The translations under genes were made by a program, and so were the position numbers. A model generated the notes under the pieces. It was not told where the DNA came from and searched no databases. It saw nothing but the letters and a program-made list of their open reading frames with translations. Shown here one piece after another: positions 51,479-60,355 of a stretch of 64,000 nucleotides of DNA (within the stretch, counting starts at the first letter, position 1; every line of letters begins with the position of its first letter). Source of the DNA: RGEC01 sp964475595 (lineage in GTDB: Bacteria; Bacteroidota; Bacteroidia; NS11-12g; UBA955); contig CAYYXG010000014.1 in NCBI GenBank assembly GCA_964475595.1, positions 1 to 64,000 of the forward strand, written 5' to 3'.

Positions 51479-52225
51479 ATGGAACTCACCACCCGCAAAT
51501 TCTGGTCAGATTACTGGCACAGCAAGATAGAGGAGTTTGAAAAACCCGTAAGAACCGAATACGTTTTTACCCGTCTTTTTCAAGAAGTAATGACCGGAAA
51601 GACATTCGAGAATGCATGCGAACTTGGCGGGTTCCCCGGTACTTTTTCCATTCACGTACAGCGCGATTTGGGACTTCCCTGTTCTCTGGTTGATTATTTT
51701 ATTGATGAATCATTGTTGCACCGGTTTCTGAGTGCCAATCACCTTGACAAGGATGCATTGAAATGGAAAGAGGCCGATATTCTGGCAGCCGAGCCGGCGC
51801 ACCAAACCTTTGATTTTGTTTTTTCCATTGGTCTGATTGAGCATTTTGAGGATACTCAAGCCATTCTGAAGGCCCATGTAAAATATGTGAAATCCGGTGG
51901 CAGACTTTTTCTGATACTTCCCAATTTTACCGGTATTAACGGCTGGTTTCAGCGCAAGTTTGACAAGGAAAATTATGACAAGCATTTTATCCCTTGCATG
52001 GATCCCGAATTGTTGAAGCGCATGCTGGCAGGGCTGGGAGGGAAGCAGGTACAGGGTGGTTACTGGGGTAATTTCAGTATATGGCTGGAAAACTATGCTT
52101 CACAGCCCGCGTGGGTCAAACTTTTCTTCAAGGCCTCATGGTTTTCGGGAAAAGTTATCGCCAAATTATTGGGGTTGAAGGGTAAAACAACCGCTCCCTA
52201 TATCTGGGTTGCTTGTGATGTGTAG
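51479..52225 (+). CDS. Class I SAM-dependent methyltransferase
   Basis: 248 residues. A motif-I-like strand is present but atypical (ACELGGFPGTFSIHV), followed by CSLVDYF, the motif IV region FDFVFSIGLIEHFED and the post-IV SGGRLFLILPNFTG. This is a standard SAM fold of the Methyltransf_11/23 type. No substrate can be named. Stop codon is one base from the stop of the convergent ATPase gene. Confidence 0.75.
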   Translation: MELTTRKFWSDYWHSKIEEFEKPVRTEYVFTRLFQEVMTGKTFENACELGGFPGTFSIHVQRDLGLPCSLVDYFIDESLLHRFLSANHLDKDALKWKEADILAAEPAHQTFDFVFSIGLIEHFEDTQAILKAHVKYVKSGGRLFLILPNFTGINGWFQRKFDKENYDKHFIPCMDPELLKRMLAGLGGKQVQGGYWGNFSIWLENYASQPAWVKLFFKASWFSGKVIAKLLGLKGKTTAPYIWVACDV

Positions 52226-52226
52226 A

Positions 52227-53516
52227 TCAATCAGCCCCTAGATTAGCGGCATGATAAATTGGCATAAACTGCAATGCCCCTTCATTTCCCGGGGCCATCT
52301 TAGCCATGACAATGCCTTTTTTAACGTGTTGGTTTTCTTTTAGCAAGAGATGCATACTTCTCAATTTACCCGATCGACCGGATTTTACTTCGATGGGTAT
52401 TATTTCACCGTTTTGTTCGATGACAAAATCCACCTCAGCGCTGCTGTTTTTTTGCATTCTTGCCCAGAAATACAGAGGATTGCAGCCCCTGCACAGCAAT
52501 TGCTGACCTACAAATTGTTCTGCCCAAGATCCGGAAAAATTGGAATTTATATCCTTATTGTGAAAAAGGTTTTCCCAGGCCACATTGCTGCGGCAAAGCA
52601 ATAATCCTATATCCAGGAACAACGCCTTGAATTGTTTGCCGGTTTTGGAAAATGGCAGGTCCTGTACCGACACATTGCTGACTTTGTATATCAGTTTGGC
52701 GGTACTAAGCACTTCAAATCCCTTTTTGATGGTGGGAAGGGTAAATCGATTGCTAAGCTTGGTATAGATAATTTGTGACCCAACATTAAGGGAAACATTA
52801 TCCAGTATGTCAAGTAAGCAATCTTTGTTTACCATAGGGTTGTAGCTGGAAAAATCCTGTTGGAATGTGAACAGCAAATCCTGTTGTATTTTTCTTACTT
52901 CACGATAATTCTCACTGCAGATAAATTCATACACACAAGCCGGCATACCCCCAACCCAAAAGTAATTGAGTAATTCTTGGTAAATCTTCTGCTCGATAAG
53001 CTGAGGAATGCTTTTCTGTGGGCTGCTTATGTGTTTGAGTAAGGCCTCATTATTCCTGGCCCTTAAAAATTCCTCGAAGTCCATTGGAAACATGTCCATT
53101 AGCTCAACCCGGCCCACTGGAAACGATATCTCTTTCAGCTGAAATTCCAACAGTGAACCTGCAGCAATTACATGCAGGTGGGGCAGGTCCTCATAAAAAT
53201 AGCGAAGAGCAACAATGGCCTTGGGGCATTGCTGTATTTCATCAAAGAACAGCAAGGTTTTGTTGCTGATGGAAACATTGAGCAACACCTCCAATTCTTG
53301 CACGATGCGGCTTACATTCAGGTCTTGCTCAAAAAGCGTTGACAACTGCGGTGTTTTTTCAAAGTTGATCTCTATATAGTTGCCGGCATATTTTGTTTTG
53401 CCAAGCTGTCGCACTGTCCAGCTTTTACCAATTTGTCTTGCACCATTGATAATCAGTGGTTTTCGTCTGGGTTTGGAAGCCCATTTCTCCAGTTGATTTA
53501 TCGCCTTTCTGTACAT
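52227..53516 (-). CDS. AAA_14 / DUF4143 ATPase
   Basis: 429 residues. Walker A INGARQIGKSWTV (about 21-33), Walker B TLLFFDEIQQCPKA, sensor region VIAAGSLLEF, then a DUF4143 C-terminal part with the nuclease-like SSAEVDFVIEQNGEIIPIEV and a following VKSGRSGK. This widespread family is of unknown role and often horizontally moved. Four 33-base tandem repeats lie immediately upstream, suggesting autoregulation. Confidence 0.88.
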   Translation of the reverse strand: MYRKAINQLEKWASKPRRKPLIINGARQIGKSWTVRQLGKTKYAGNYIEINFEKTPQLSTLFEQDLNVSRIVQELEVLLNVSISNKTLLFFDEIQQCPKAIVALRYFYEDLPHLHVIAAGSLLEFQLKEISFPVGRVELMDMFPMDFEEFLRARNNEALLKHISSPQKSIPQLIEQKIYQELLNYFWVGGMPACVYEFICSENYREVRKIQQDLLFTFQQDFSSYNPMVNKDCLLDILDNVSLNVGSQIIYTKLSNRFTLPTIKKGFEVLSTAKLIYKVSNVSVQDLPFSKTGKQFKALFLDIGLLLCRSNVAWENLFHNKDINSNFSGSWAEQFVGQQLLCRGCNPLYFWARMQKNSSAEVDFVIEQNGEIIPIEVKSGRSGKLRSMHLLLKENQHVKKGIVMAKMAPGNEGALQFMPIYHAANLGAD

Positions 53517-53519
53517 TGG

Positions 53520-53640
53520 ATTTAAAATAACAAGGCAAAAATAGTATTATAACTTTAATATACCAAGGTAAAAAATGAAGTGTAACTTTAATAAACCAAG
53601 GTAAAAATAAAATATAAAGTTTAAAATACCAAGGTATTTG
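53520..53640 (-). repeat. Four tandem 33-bp repeats upstream of the AAA_14 gene
   Basis: The core TACCAAGGTA (plus strand) occurs at 53561-53570, with close variants at 53594, 53627 and 53528 (TAACAAGGCA), exactly 33 bases apart. Each core is preceded by TTTAA-rich sequence. The fourth unit reaches the start codon. The gap between the repeat block and the yifB stop is only a few bases, so this block is the whole control region. Likely an operator array. Confidence 0.8.
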
Positions 53641-53643
53641 GGT

Positions 53644-55191
53644 TTATCCGCCCCAGTTTTCTCTGTCCAGACTGCGGTAGTGAATGGCCTCTGCCAGGTG
53701 TTCAATTTTAATATTGTCTGAACCCGCCAGATCAGCAATGGTGCGGCTTACTTTCAAAATTCTGTCGTAGGCACGGGCACTGAGATTGAGTTTTTGCATG
53801 GCAGATTTCAGCAGAAGCTGACCGGCTGCATCAATGCCACAGACGTCATGAACTTTATTGCCGGGAAGCTGGGCATTGCAGTAAACCCCATTCCATTCGC
53901 TGTATCGCTGTTGCTGAATATCGCGCGCCTGCTGCACGCGGGCCCTGATATCGGCGCTTTTTTCAGTTTGTCGGTTTCGGGCGGTAAGCTCATCAAACCC
54001 CACCGGAGTAACCTCAATGTGGATGTCGATTCTATCCAGCAGCGGACCTGAGATGCGGCTCAGGTAGCGATCTACCACACCCGGTCCGCAAACGCAGTCT
54101 TTTTCAGGATGGTTGTAGTAACCGCAAGGGCAGGGGTTCATACTGGCCACCAGCATAAAACTGGAAGGGTAATCTACGGTCCATCGAGCGCGGGAGATGG
54201 TTACTTTGCGCTCTTCCAGGGGTTGCCGCATTACCTCCAGGACGGTGCGTTTAAATTCGGGCAGTTCATCCAAAAACAGTACCCCGTTGTGGGCCAGACT
54301 GATTTCACCGGGCTGTGGGTGGTTTCCGCCGCCCACCAGGGCTACATCGCTGATGGTATGGTGCGGACTGCGAAAGGGTCTGTGCGCCACAAGGCCGCCG
54401 CTGTTGCCCAGTTTTCCTGCTACAGAATGAATTTTGGTGGTTTCCAGGGCTTCATGCAGGTTTAATGGGGGCATAATGGTGGGAAGGCGCTTTGCCAACA
54501 TGGTTTTCCCTGCACCCGGAGGGCCGATGAGTATGATGTTGTGTCCGCCGGCAGCGGCAATTTCCATGGCCCGTTTGATGTTTTCCTGTCCCTGAACATC
54601 GCAAAAGTCCACATCGTACTGTTGCTGTGCCTCCTCAAATTCGCTGCGAGGGTCGGCAAAAGCCCGTGTGAGTTGGGTTTTACCGGACAGAAAATCGGCT
54701 ACTTCCTTCAGGTTTTTAACACCGTATACTTCAAGGTCTTTGACTATGGCGGCTTCCCGGGCATTTTGTTCCGGCAGAATCAAGCCTTTGAAACCGTCCT
54801 TCATGGCCTGTATGGCGATGGGCAATGCTCCGCGGATGGGTAAAATTCCACCATCCAGGCCCAGTTCGCCCATGAGGATGTAGTGACTGAGTGAGTGGTC
54901 AGAAAGCTGATAGGTAGCGGCCAACATCCCGATGGCAATGGGCAAATCGTATGCACTGCCTTCCTTTCGCAGGTCTGCCGGTGCCATGTTCACCACTACG
55001 CGCTGCCGGATGGGTTCAAAACCGCTGTTTTTAATGGCTGCATCTGTCCTGAACAGGCTTTCTTTAACGGCATTGTCCGGTAGCCCGATGACAAATGTTT
55101 TAAATTCGGCCCCGGTAGTTGCGTTTACCTCTACTGTAATAGGCGTAGCGTTCACACCGTGAACGGCGCTCGCAAATAATTTTACCAGCAT
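53644..55191 (-). CDS. comM: YifB/ComM-family Mg-chelatase-like ATPase
   Basis: 515 residues. N-terminal ChlI-type domain (LVKLFASAVHGVNATPITVE), Walker A IGPPGAGKTMLAKRLP, Walker B GVLFLDELPEF, a CPCGYYNHPEKDCVCG cysteine segment, and the C-terminal Mg_chelatase_C part (LSARAYDRILKVSRTIADLA). ComM is a branch-migration helicase used in natural transformation. Complete length for the family. It precedes gldH-strand genes on the minus strand with a three-base gap. Confidence 0.92.
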   Translation of the reverse strand: MLVKLFASAVHGVNATPITVEVNATTGAEFKTFVIGLPDNAVKESLFRTDAAIKNSGFEPIRQRVVVNMAPADLRKEGSAYDLPIAIGMLAATYQLSDHSLSHYILMGELGLDGGILPIRGALPIAIQAMKDGFKGLILPEQNAREAAIVKDLEVYGVKNLKEVADFLSGKTQLTRAFADPRSEFEEAQQQYDVDFCDVQGQENIKRAMEIAAAGGHNIILIGPPGAGKTMLAKRLPTIMPPLNLHEALETTKIHSVAGKLGNSGGLVAHRPFRSPHHTISDVALVGGGNHPQPGEISLAHNGVLFLDELPEFKRTVLEVMRQPLEERKVTISRARWTVDYPSSFMLVASMNPCPCGYYNHPEKDCVCGPGVVDRYLSRISGPLLDRIDIHIEVTPVGFDELTARNRQTEKSADIRARVQQARDIQQQRYSEWNGVYCNAQLPGNKVHDVCGIDAAGQLLLKSAMQKLNLSARAYDRILKVSRTIADLAGSDNIKIEHLAEAIHYRSLDRENWGG

Positions 55192-55194
55192 GGT

Positions 55195-55680
55195 TTAATA
55201 GATTTTACCGGTTTTTACCACCTTGAGCCCTACATCGCTTACCCCGGAGAGTTTTTCATCGCGCATATTCTGTGCGAGTTCTACGGTGTATTGCCCCGGT
55301 TTAAGTTTCAATCCGCTCACAAAGGGTTTTTCGTAGCTGATCAGATTGCCCTGGCCTTTGCCAAGCCATTTCCCGGTATTATCTGAAAGGACTATCTCAA
55401 ACTGATTTTTTTGGGAACCAACCGGCCCATCCAGTTTGTAGACCATCCATATGTTGGAGTAGCTGTAACCGGTTTGAATTCTCAGACCGCAAATCAATGA
55501 ATAGTAATAAGTGGAATCTTCAACGGTAAAAGTAAACTTTTTGCCTTGCTTCCATTGCCAGCCGCCGGCATCGGTTTTTTCAAAAGTGTTTAAGACCACA
55601 TTTTCATCAGTGGTGCAGGAATGAAACAAAGGCAGAGTGAATAGTAAAACAAACGCAAAACGAAAAAATAGATGATTCAT
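55195..55680 (-). CDS. gldH: Gliding motility lipoprotein GldH
   Basis: 161 residues. Lipobox FHSCTTD with Cys22; then the GldH pattern NVVLNTFEKTDAGGWQW, FTVEDSTYYYSLICGLRIQT, YSNIWMVYKL and YTVELAQNMRDEKLSGVSDV. GldH is an outer-membrane-associated lipoprotein needed for gliding and linked to the type IX secretion machinery. Lies 16 bases after lpxK. Confidence 0.88.
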   Translation of the reverse strand: MNHLFFRFAFVLLFTLPLFHSCTTDENVVLNTFEKTDAGGWQWKQGKKFTFTVEDSTYYYSLICGLRIQTGYSYSNIWMVYKLDGPVGSQKNQFEIVLSDNTGKWLGKGQGNLISYEKPFVSGLKLKPGQYTVELAQNMRDEKLSGVSDVGLKVVKTGKIY

Positions 55681-55696
55681 AACTCAACAAATAAAA

Positions 55697-56698
55697 TTAA
55701 TTAAATAATATGCGAAGAAACGCATCTTCCTGTTGAAAAAGAAATTTTGGGGTGGTAAATGTCATAAAAATTCGTCTTTTCATGTCATCCGGTAAACCTT
55801 GCATTCTTGCAAAATCCTTGCGGGTAGTGACAATTGCGTTGGTTTGAGACTCAGACAAGAACTTTTGCCATTGCTTGTAATCACCATCACTAAAAAGGTA
55901 ATGGTCAGGATAACCCTTGCAGTCAATTACATGGGAGCGTTGCTTCACCCAATGCTGAAATACTTCATTATTTGCCAAACCCGAAACAACCATTATGTGG
56001 GCGTCTGAGGGGCATTTGTTTCCGAGATTATTTTCCGGATCAGCGTTTATATAATGGCAGAAAAACACAGGTTTATCATATTTTTCTAGGCGTCTGCATA
56101 TTATATCTGCTTCGGTCTCCTGCAAATCAATTGGGCATTTGGTAACCACAATAACATCCGCCTGAGATGCCGTGCAGGCGAATTCTCGCAATCTTCCTGC
56201 AGGCATAGGCCAATCCTTGTAAAAGGGTAAATTAAAATCGGTAAGTAGCACATATTTATTGGCGAGCAGTGGTACGTGCTGAAAGGCGTCATCCAGAATA
56301 ACCGTTTCAGTTTGAGGAAGCAGCTTTTTTATGGATGCAATGCCTTCGAGGCGTTTTTCACAAACGAATACGGGCAAATTCGGATTCGCAATTTTCATTT
56401 CAAGGGGCTCATCACCGCACAAAGCAGCATCATCGGTTAACTGCACCTCCCTGAAACCTTTGGTTTTGCGTTTATAGCCCCTTGAGAGCATGGCTGTTGC
56501 GTTTTTGGTGTGTTGGGCAAGGTAGAGTGCCATTGGGGTTTTTCCAGTGCCTCCTACGGCCAAATTTCCAACAGCAATAGAAAATAGGGTACTCCTTTTT
56601 CGTTTATGAAGGCGCTGAAAATACTGCCTGCGAAACCAGGCGGCTAACGCGTAAATGAAACCTAAGGGGATTAAAAAAACCTGAAGTAAAGCCCTCAC
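55697..56698 (-). CDS. lpxK: Tetraacyldisaccharide 4'-kinase
   Basis: 333 residues. N-terminal hydrophobic anchor followed by the P-loop VGNLAVGGTGKTPMAL (about 43-58), then SRGYKRKTKG, VILDDAFQHVPL and the late VTTRKDFARM motif. LpxK phosphorylates the lipid A precursor at the inner membrane. A complete gene of usual length, 16 bases after the unknown 173-residue gene upstream. Confidence 0.93.
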   Translation of the reverse strand: MRALLQVFLIPLGFIYALAAWFRRQYFQRLHKRKRSTLFSIAVGNLAVGGTGKTPMALYLAQHTKNATAMLSRGYKRKTKGFREVQLTDDAALCGDEPLEMKIANPNLPVFVCEKRLEGIASIKKLLPQTETVILDDAFQHVPLLANKYVLLTDFNLPFYKDWPMPAGRLREFACTASQADVIVVTKCPIDLQETEADIICRRLEKYDKPVFFCHYINADPENNLGNKCPSDAHIMVVSGLANNEVFQHWVKQRSHVIDCKGYPDHYLFSDGDYKQWQKFLSESQTNAIVTTRKDFARMQGLPDDMKRRIFMTFTTPKFLFQQEDAFLRILFN

Positions 56699-56714
56699 AA
56701 TGGAACAAAGGTAG

Positions 56715-57236
56715 CTAATCCAGAATATGCTTCAGCACATACCAGCCGGAATGCAGGATTCGGTTCATTTCTTTTTCGCCCCATGCCAGTAAAAATCCGG
56801 GGCCAGGATGATTGGGCAGTAACATCCATCTTTCTCCGTTCTCAGCGATAAAGACGAGGGTATTTTCTGTTAACTGAGTTTTGTCACGCACACCGCTGCT
56901 ATCCCTTGTTTTTTCTGCCCAGATTTCTATCTTTCGTATCACGAAGGGTTTGTTAAATTGAAAAACCGCCGCGTGGTGTTTGGGTGGCTCGTTGTCAATT
57001 CTCAGGGCAAAGCTAATGGGCACGTCTTCCATTGCTATTTCTTCCTGCCAAACCTTTATGGGCTGTCCCAATGGATGAAGTATCAGTCCCAGTTCAGATG
57101 AAAGGAACATTTCTTTTGCAGTCCAGTCTTTTTGCATCTGAGCGGCGGAGATACTGAGTATTTCTTTGCCAATCCATGATTTACAGGTTTCCATGACCGA
57201 ATCGCTAAGCCGCAGATAGAATTTTAGTGCTTCCAT
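56715..57236 (-). CDS. Unknown cytoplasmic protein upstream of lpxK
   Basis: 173 residues from ATG at 57236 (MEALKFYLRLSDSV). A longer frame to 57260 would run into the terminator stem of the upstream gene, so the shorter start is preferred. Beta-rich centre (PISFALRIDNEPPKHHAAVF, FVIRKIEIWAEK). No domain recognised and no signal peptide. It is probably the first gene of the lpxK-gldH-comM transcript. Confidence 0.6.
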   Translation of the reverse strand: MEALKFYLRLSDSVMETCKSWIGKEILSISAAQMQKDWTAKEMFLSSELGLILHPLGQPIKVWQEEIAMEDVPISFALRIDNEPPKHHAAVFQFNKPFVIRKIEIWAEKTRDSSGVRDKTQLTENTLVFIAENGERWMLLPNHPGPGFLLAWGEKEMNRILHSGWYVLKHILD

Positions 57237-57244
57237 TGCACCAA

Positions 57245-57277
57245 AAATAAGAAAGGCCACCTTTCGGGTGGCCTTTC
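57245..57277 (-). terminator. Rho-independent terminator of the OmpA-family gene
   Basis: Eleven-base stem GAAAGGCCACC / GGTGGCCTTTC (57251-57261, 57267-57277) with a five-base loop; read on the minus strand it is followed by TTATTTTT. Confidence 0.88.
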
Positions 57278-57294
57278 CATGATATAGTTCAGTT

Positions 57295-58881
57295 TTAGTA
57301 GGTTACAACAATTTCTACGCGACGGTTGGTGGCTTTATTAACCACACTGGTGTTGGGAACCTTAGGACGGGTGTCACCAAAACCTACTGCTTTCATGCGC
57401 TCAGGCGAAATTCCTTTGCCTAACATGTACACAACAACTGCATCGGCACGGCGCTGAGAGAGGTCCAGGTTTTTGGCAGGATCACCGTCAGAATCTGTGT
57501 GCCCCTCGATGGTTACAGAAGCTTCAGCATATTCCTTCAGAATTTTCACCAGACGGTCAATGTCGTCATAAGATTCTCTCTTCAGGATATCTTTGCTGGT
57601 TTCGAAGAAAATATTTTTCGCTGCCTGTTCGATGGCTCTCTTGGTTTCCACCTTGATTTCAGGACAACCCTTATTGGCAGCGATACCGGGCTTGGTTGGA
57701 CACTTGTCCAAGTGATCGAATATTCCGTCACCATCGGTATCGGGGCAACCTTCACCGGCTATGCTACCGGCCACATCGGGACATTTATCAGAACCATCCT
57801 CTACGCCGTCTCCATCGCGGTCAGGGCAGCCATTGAGGGCGAGGATACCGGCCACGGTGGGGCATTTGTCGTCTTTATCGAGTACACCATCACCGTCAGT
57901 GTCAGGGCAGCCGCCGCTCTCGGGACTTCCCGCATCCTTAGGACATTTGTCTTTACTATCTTCAATACCGTCACCGTCAGTATCGGGGCAACCGGCAAAT
58001 TTTTTCAGGCCTTTTACATCCGGGCAGGCGTCATCTGCATCATAAACTGAATCTTGGTCACGATCTGCAGGGCAACCCACGCTGTCAACATATTTGCGGT
58101 ATTTTTCAGGCGTGTTTTTACAGAGGTCGTATTTGTCACAAACACCATCTTCATCTTTATCCTTGCACCTGCTTGGGCCTTTGCTTTCACCCAATGCAAG
58201 GGTAATGCCGATGGCATTGTAACCCCACATATCGTTGGTTTTCCAAAGTTTGTTTACCAAGGGCATTGAAGGGTCTGCGTCACCTGGCTGATTGGCACCA
58301 TCCCAACGATCGTTCATGGTATAAGTAGCGGTCCATGACCAACGAACTCCGATGCGATCACTTACGTTGAAAGATACGCCCAGACCACCTTGAACAGAGG
58401 CTCCCATTTCCGTGATAGCATTCTGGATTTCGTTTTGATTGCCCCAGCGCACCTGGCTGTGAACATAATAACCTCCAAAACCACCATACACGTAGGGAAT
58501 AATTTTGGATTCTTCGTTGAAGAATGAATTTAACTTAAATCGAGCACCCAGGGTAAGGTCCATGGTGTTGGCTCTGAAGGACTGATACTTCCAAGGTTCA
58601 GTTTGCCAGTCAACCACCCTTTTGAAACCCACATCACCGGCAGTAAAATTTACAACACCGTCGAACATAGGGTTCAGGTAATAGCCGAAGTTGATACCGG
58701 CACCCTGGTAGTCGGGTTTTTTGGCGAAGAACAGGGAAGAACCCTGGTCACCTAAATATTCTCTCAAGCCAAAGTTGGCTTCAACACTCATTGGGGCATC
58801 TGCAGTCTGTGCCTGCGCAACTGTGAAGGTTGTGAAAGCCAGCGCTGTGCTTAGTAATCGTCCCAGGTATTTTTGCATCAT
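57295..58881 (-). CDS. OmpA-family outer-membrane protein with TSP type-3 repeats
   Basis: 528 residues. Signal peptide ending VAQAQ, N-terminal beta-barrel (about 25-230), a run of Asp-rich calcium-binding thrombospondin type 3 repeats (about 240-400, pattern CPDTDGDGIEDSKDKCP) and a C-terminal OmpA peptidoglycan-binding domain (TIEGHTDSDGDPAKNLDLSQ; RAVGFGD-like VGFGDTRP; NRRVEIVV). It links the outer membrane to the cell wall. A terminator follows, and a promoter element lies 40 bases upstream. Confidence 0.92.
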   Translation of the reverse strand: MMQKYLGRLLSTALAFTTFTVAQAQTADAPMSVEANFGLREYLGDQGSSLFFAKKPDYQGAGINFGYYLNPMFDGVVNFTAGDVGFKRVVDWQTEPWKYQSFRANTMDLTLGARFKLNSFFNEESKIIPYVYGGFGGYYVHSQVRWGNQNEIQNAITEMGASVQGGLGVSFNVSDRIGVRWSWTATYTMNDRWDGANQPGDADPSMPLVNKLWKTNDMWGYNAIGITLALGESKGPSRCKDKDEDGVCDKYDLCKNTPEKYRKYVDSVGCPADRDQDSVYDADDACPDVKGLKKFAGCPDTDGDGIEDSKDKCPKDAGSPESGGCPDTDGDGVLDKDDKCPTVAGILALNGCPDRDGDGVEDGSDKCPDVAGSIAGEGCPDTDGDGIFDHLDKCPTKPGIAANKGCPEIKVETKRAIEQAAKNIFFETSKDILKRESYDDIDRLVKILKEYAEASVTIEGHTDSDGDPAKNLDLSQRRADAVVVYMLGKGISPERMKAVGFGDTRPKVPNTSVVNKATNRRVEIVVTY

Positions 58882-58920
58882 AAGCTTATTTTTTACTTTT
58901 TAAACGGGGTTATCAGGCAA

Positions 58921-58928
58921 CAAATATA
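58921..58928 (-). promoter_or_regulatory. -7 promoter element of the OmpA-family gene
   Basis: On the minus strand TATATTTG fits TAnnTTTG, 40 bases before the ATG. The -33 side is a T-run without a clear TTTG. Confidence 0.45.
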
Positions 58929-59055
58929 GGAACTTCATGTAAAAAAAAAGTTTTTTAAAAAAATTTAATGTCAGCAAAATATTTCATTTTGTCACAGCAG
59001 TGTCAAAAATAAAGGCCTTGTTCGCTGATTTTCAAATGCCCGGCAAGGGCATGAA

Positions 59056-59502
59056 TCAATTGTAAACGAAAAGTAAATTTCCGGTTCTACTAATGTTGTA
59101 TCGCGCTAAAGAACCTGCTGCAGGTCCTTTTACAGGCAAGCCATTGAACATGTAGCGGCTTTCGCAGCATGTTTCAAATTTGCCGGGGCGGGGTGTTCCG
59201 CAACGTAGCTGGATGGCCTGCGTATCTACCCAAATGCGGGAGCAGGAATTGAGTGGCTGCCAGGCGCAGGTTCTTTCAAATGCATGCCAGGTATCGTCAT
59301 AATCATGGATGATAAGCACTCCTTTTACCCCACCATCGGCATAGGTAAAACTTCCGGGAACTATTAGGTGTTGGTAATCCAGCAGATTCAAATCGAGGGT
59401 GACGTTGACCGGGCCGGTGGGTATGGCTTCTGTAGCATTGTTATTGCGGCAATTACCCAGTAACAACAGCATGCATGCTGATAGAAAAAACCTATTCCTC
59501 AT
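59056..59502 (-). CDS. Rieske-fold-like lipoprotein with degenerate cluster ligands
   Basis: 148 residues from ATG at 59502, giving a lipoprotein signal (FFLSACMLLLLGNCRN). The mature part follows the Bacteroidota Rieske-like pattern (LDLNLLDYQHLIVPGSFTYA, GGVKGVLIIHDYDDTWHAFE, FETCCESRYMFNGLPVKGPA), but the Cys-x-His pairs needed for a 2Fe-2S cluster are not present. It probably keeps the fold without the cluster. Overlaps the dehydrogenase stop by 11 bases. Confidence 0.65.
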   Translation of the reverse strand: MRNRFFLSACMLLLLGNCRNNNATEAIPTGPVNVTLDLNLLDYQHLIVPGSFTYADGGVKGVLIIHDYDDTWHAFERTCAWQPLNSCSRIWVDTQAIQLRCGTPRPGKFETCCESRYMFNGLPVKGPAAGSLARYNISRTGNLLFVYN

Positions 59503-60343
59503 ATCGATAAAAACCCTGACCGGACTTTCTGCCATGGTGGCCTGCATCAACTTTTTGTTTTTGTATGCGGCTGGGTCTGAATTTGGCATCTTGTCCAAAA
59601 AGATTAAACATAGAGCCGGTGACAGCGTAGTTGGTGTCTACTCCAATAAGGTCCATGAGCCGGAACGGTCCCATTTTAAAACCCGAGGCCTCGCAAAGTC
59701 TGTCTATACTTTCCAGTGGCGCTACCTGCTCTTCCAGTATTTTCAATCCTTCTACGTAGTAATGTCGTGCTACCCTGTTCACAATGAAACCCGGTGCATC
59801 TGCTGCATATACGGCAGTTTTACCCAATGACTCTGCCCAATCAAAGGCCTTTTTAGCTATGTCACAGTGTGTTTCTGCGCCTGAAATAATCTCAACCAGT
59901 TTCATGATATGTGCCGGGTTAAAGAAATGCACACCCACTACACGTTCCGGATGTTGAAGTCCCCGTGCAATCTGGGTGATAGGAATAGAGCTGGTGTTGG
60001 TAGCGAGAATGGTATCTGAAGGATTGATGGCTTCCAGTTGCTGAAAAAGCGTTTGTTTTATTTCCAGATTTTCCAGAACTGCTTCTATGATGATGTCCGC
60101 GTGCAGTGCCGTAACCTCTGTAACGGGAGTGAGTAGCTGAAGTGCGGATTGGGCTTTGTCGCCGGTTAATTTTCCTTTTGCAACTGCCTTTTCGAGCTCT
60201 TTTTGGATATAGGATTTCCCTTTCAGGAGTGCGGCTTCATTGACATCAAACAACAGGGTTGTATAACCTGCCTGAATGCTACTTAGGGCAATTCCGGCTC
60301 CCATCACGCCTGCACCTGCTACGGCCACTTTCATCATATACAA
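59492..60343 (-). CDS. 3-hydroxyacyl-CoA (hydroxybutyryl-CoA) dehydrogenase
   Basis: 283 residues. Rossmann loop VAGAGVMGAGIALSS, the ILATNTSSIPI region with catalytic Ser, HFFNPAHIMKLVEII with the catalytic His, and the helical C-terminal domain (APGFIVNRVARHYYVEGLKI; DLIGVDTNYAV). NAD-dependent oxidation of 3-hydroxyacyl-CoA in fatty-acid or butanoate/phenylacetate metabolism; a single-function enzyme, not fused to a hydratase. The frame can begin at either of two nearby ATGs. Confidence 0.92.
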   Translation of the reverse strand: MYMMKVAVAGAGVMGAGIALSSIQAGYTTLLFDVNEAALLKGKSYIQKELEKAVAKGKLTGDKAQSALQLLTPVTEVTALHADIIIEAVLENLEIKQTLFQQLEAINPSDTILATNTSSIPITQIARGLQHPERVVGVHFFNPAHIMKLVEIISGAETHCDIAKKAFDWAESLGKTAVYAADAPGFIVNRVARHYYVEGLKILEEQVAPLESIDRLCEASGFKMGPFRLMDLIGVDTNYAVTGSMFNLFGQDAKFRPSRIQKQKVDAGHHGRKSGQGFYRYEE

Positions 60344-60355
60344 ATATAAGACTGA

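Noticed and set aside
53520..53640. Possible CRISPR-like repeat array
   Set aside because: Only four units with partly similar 'spacers', no leader and no cas genes; it lies directly before a start codon and fits an operator array better.
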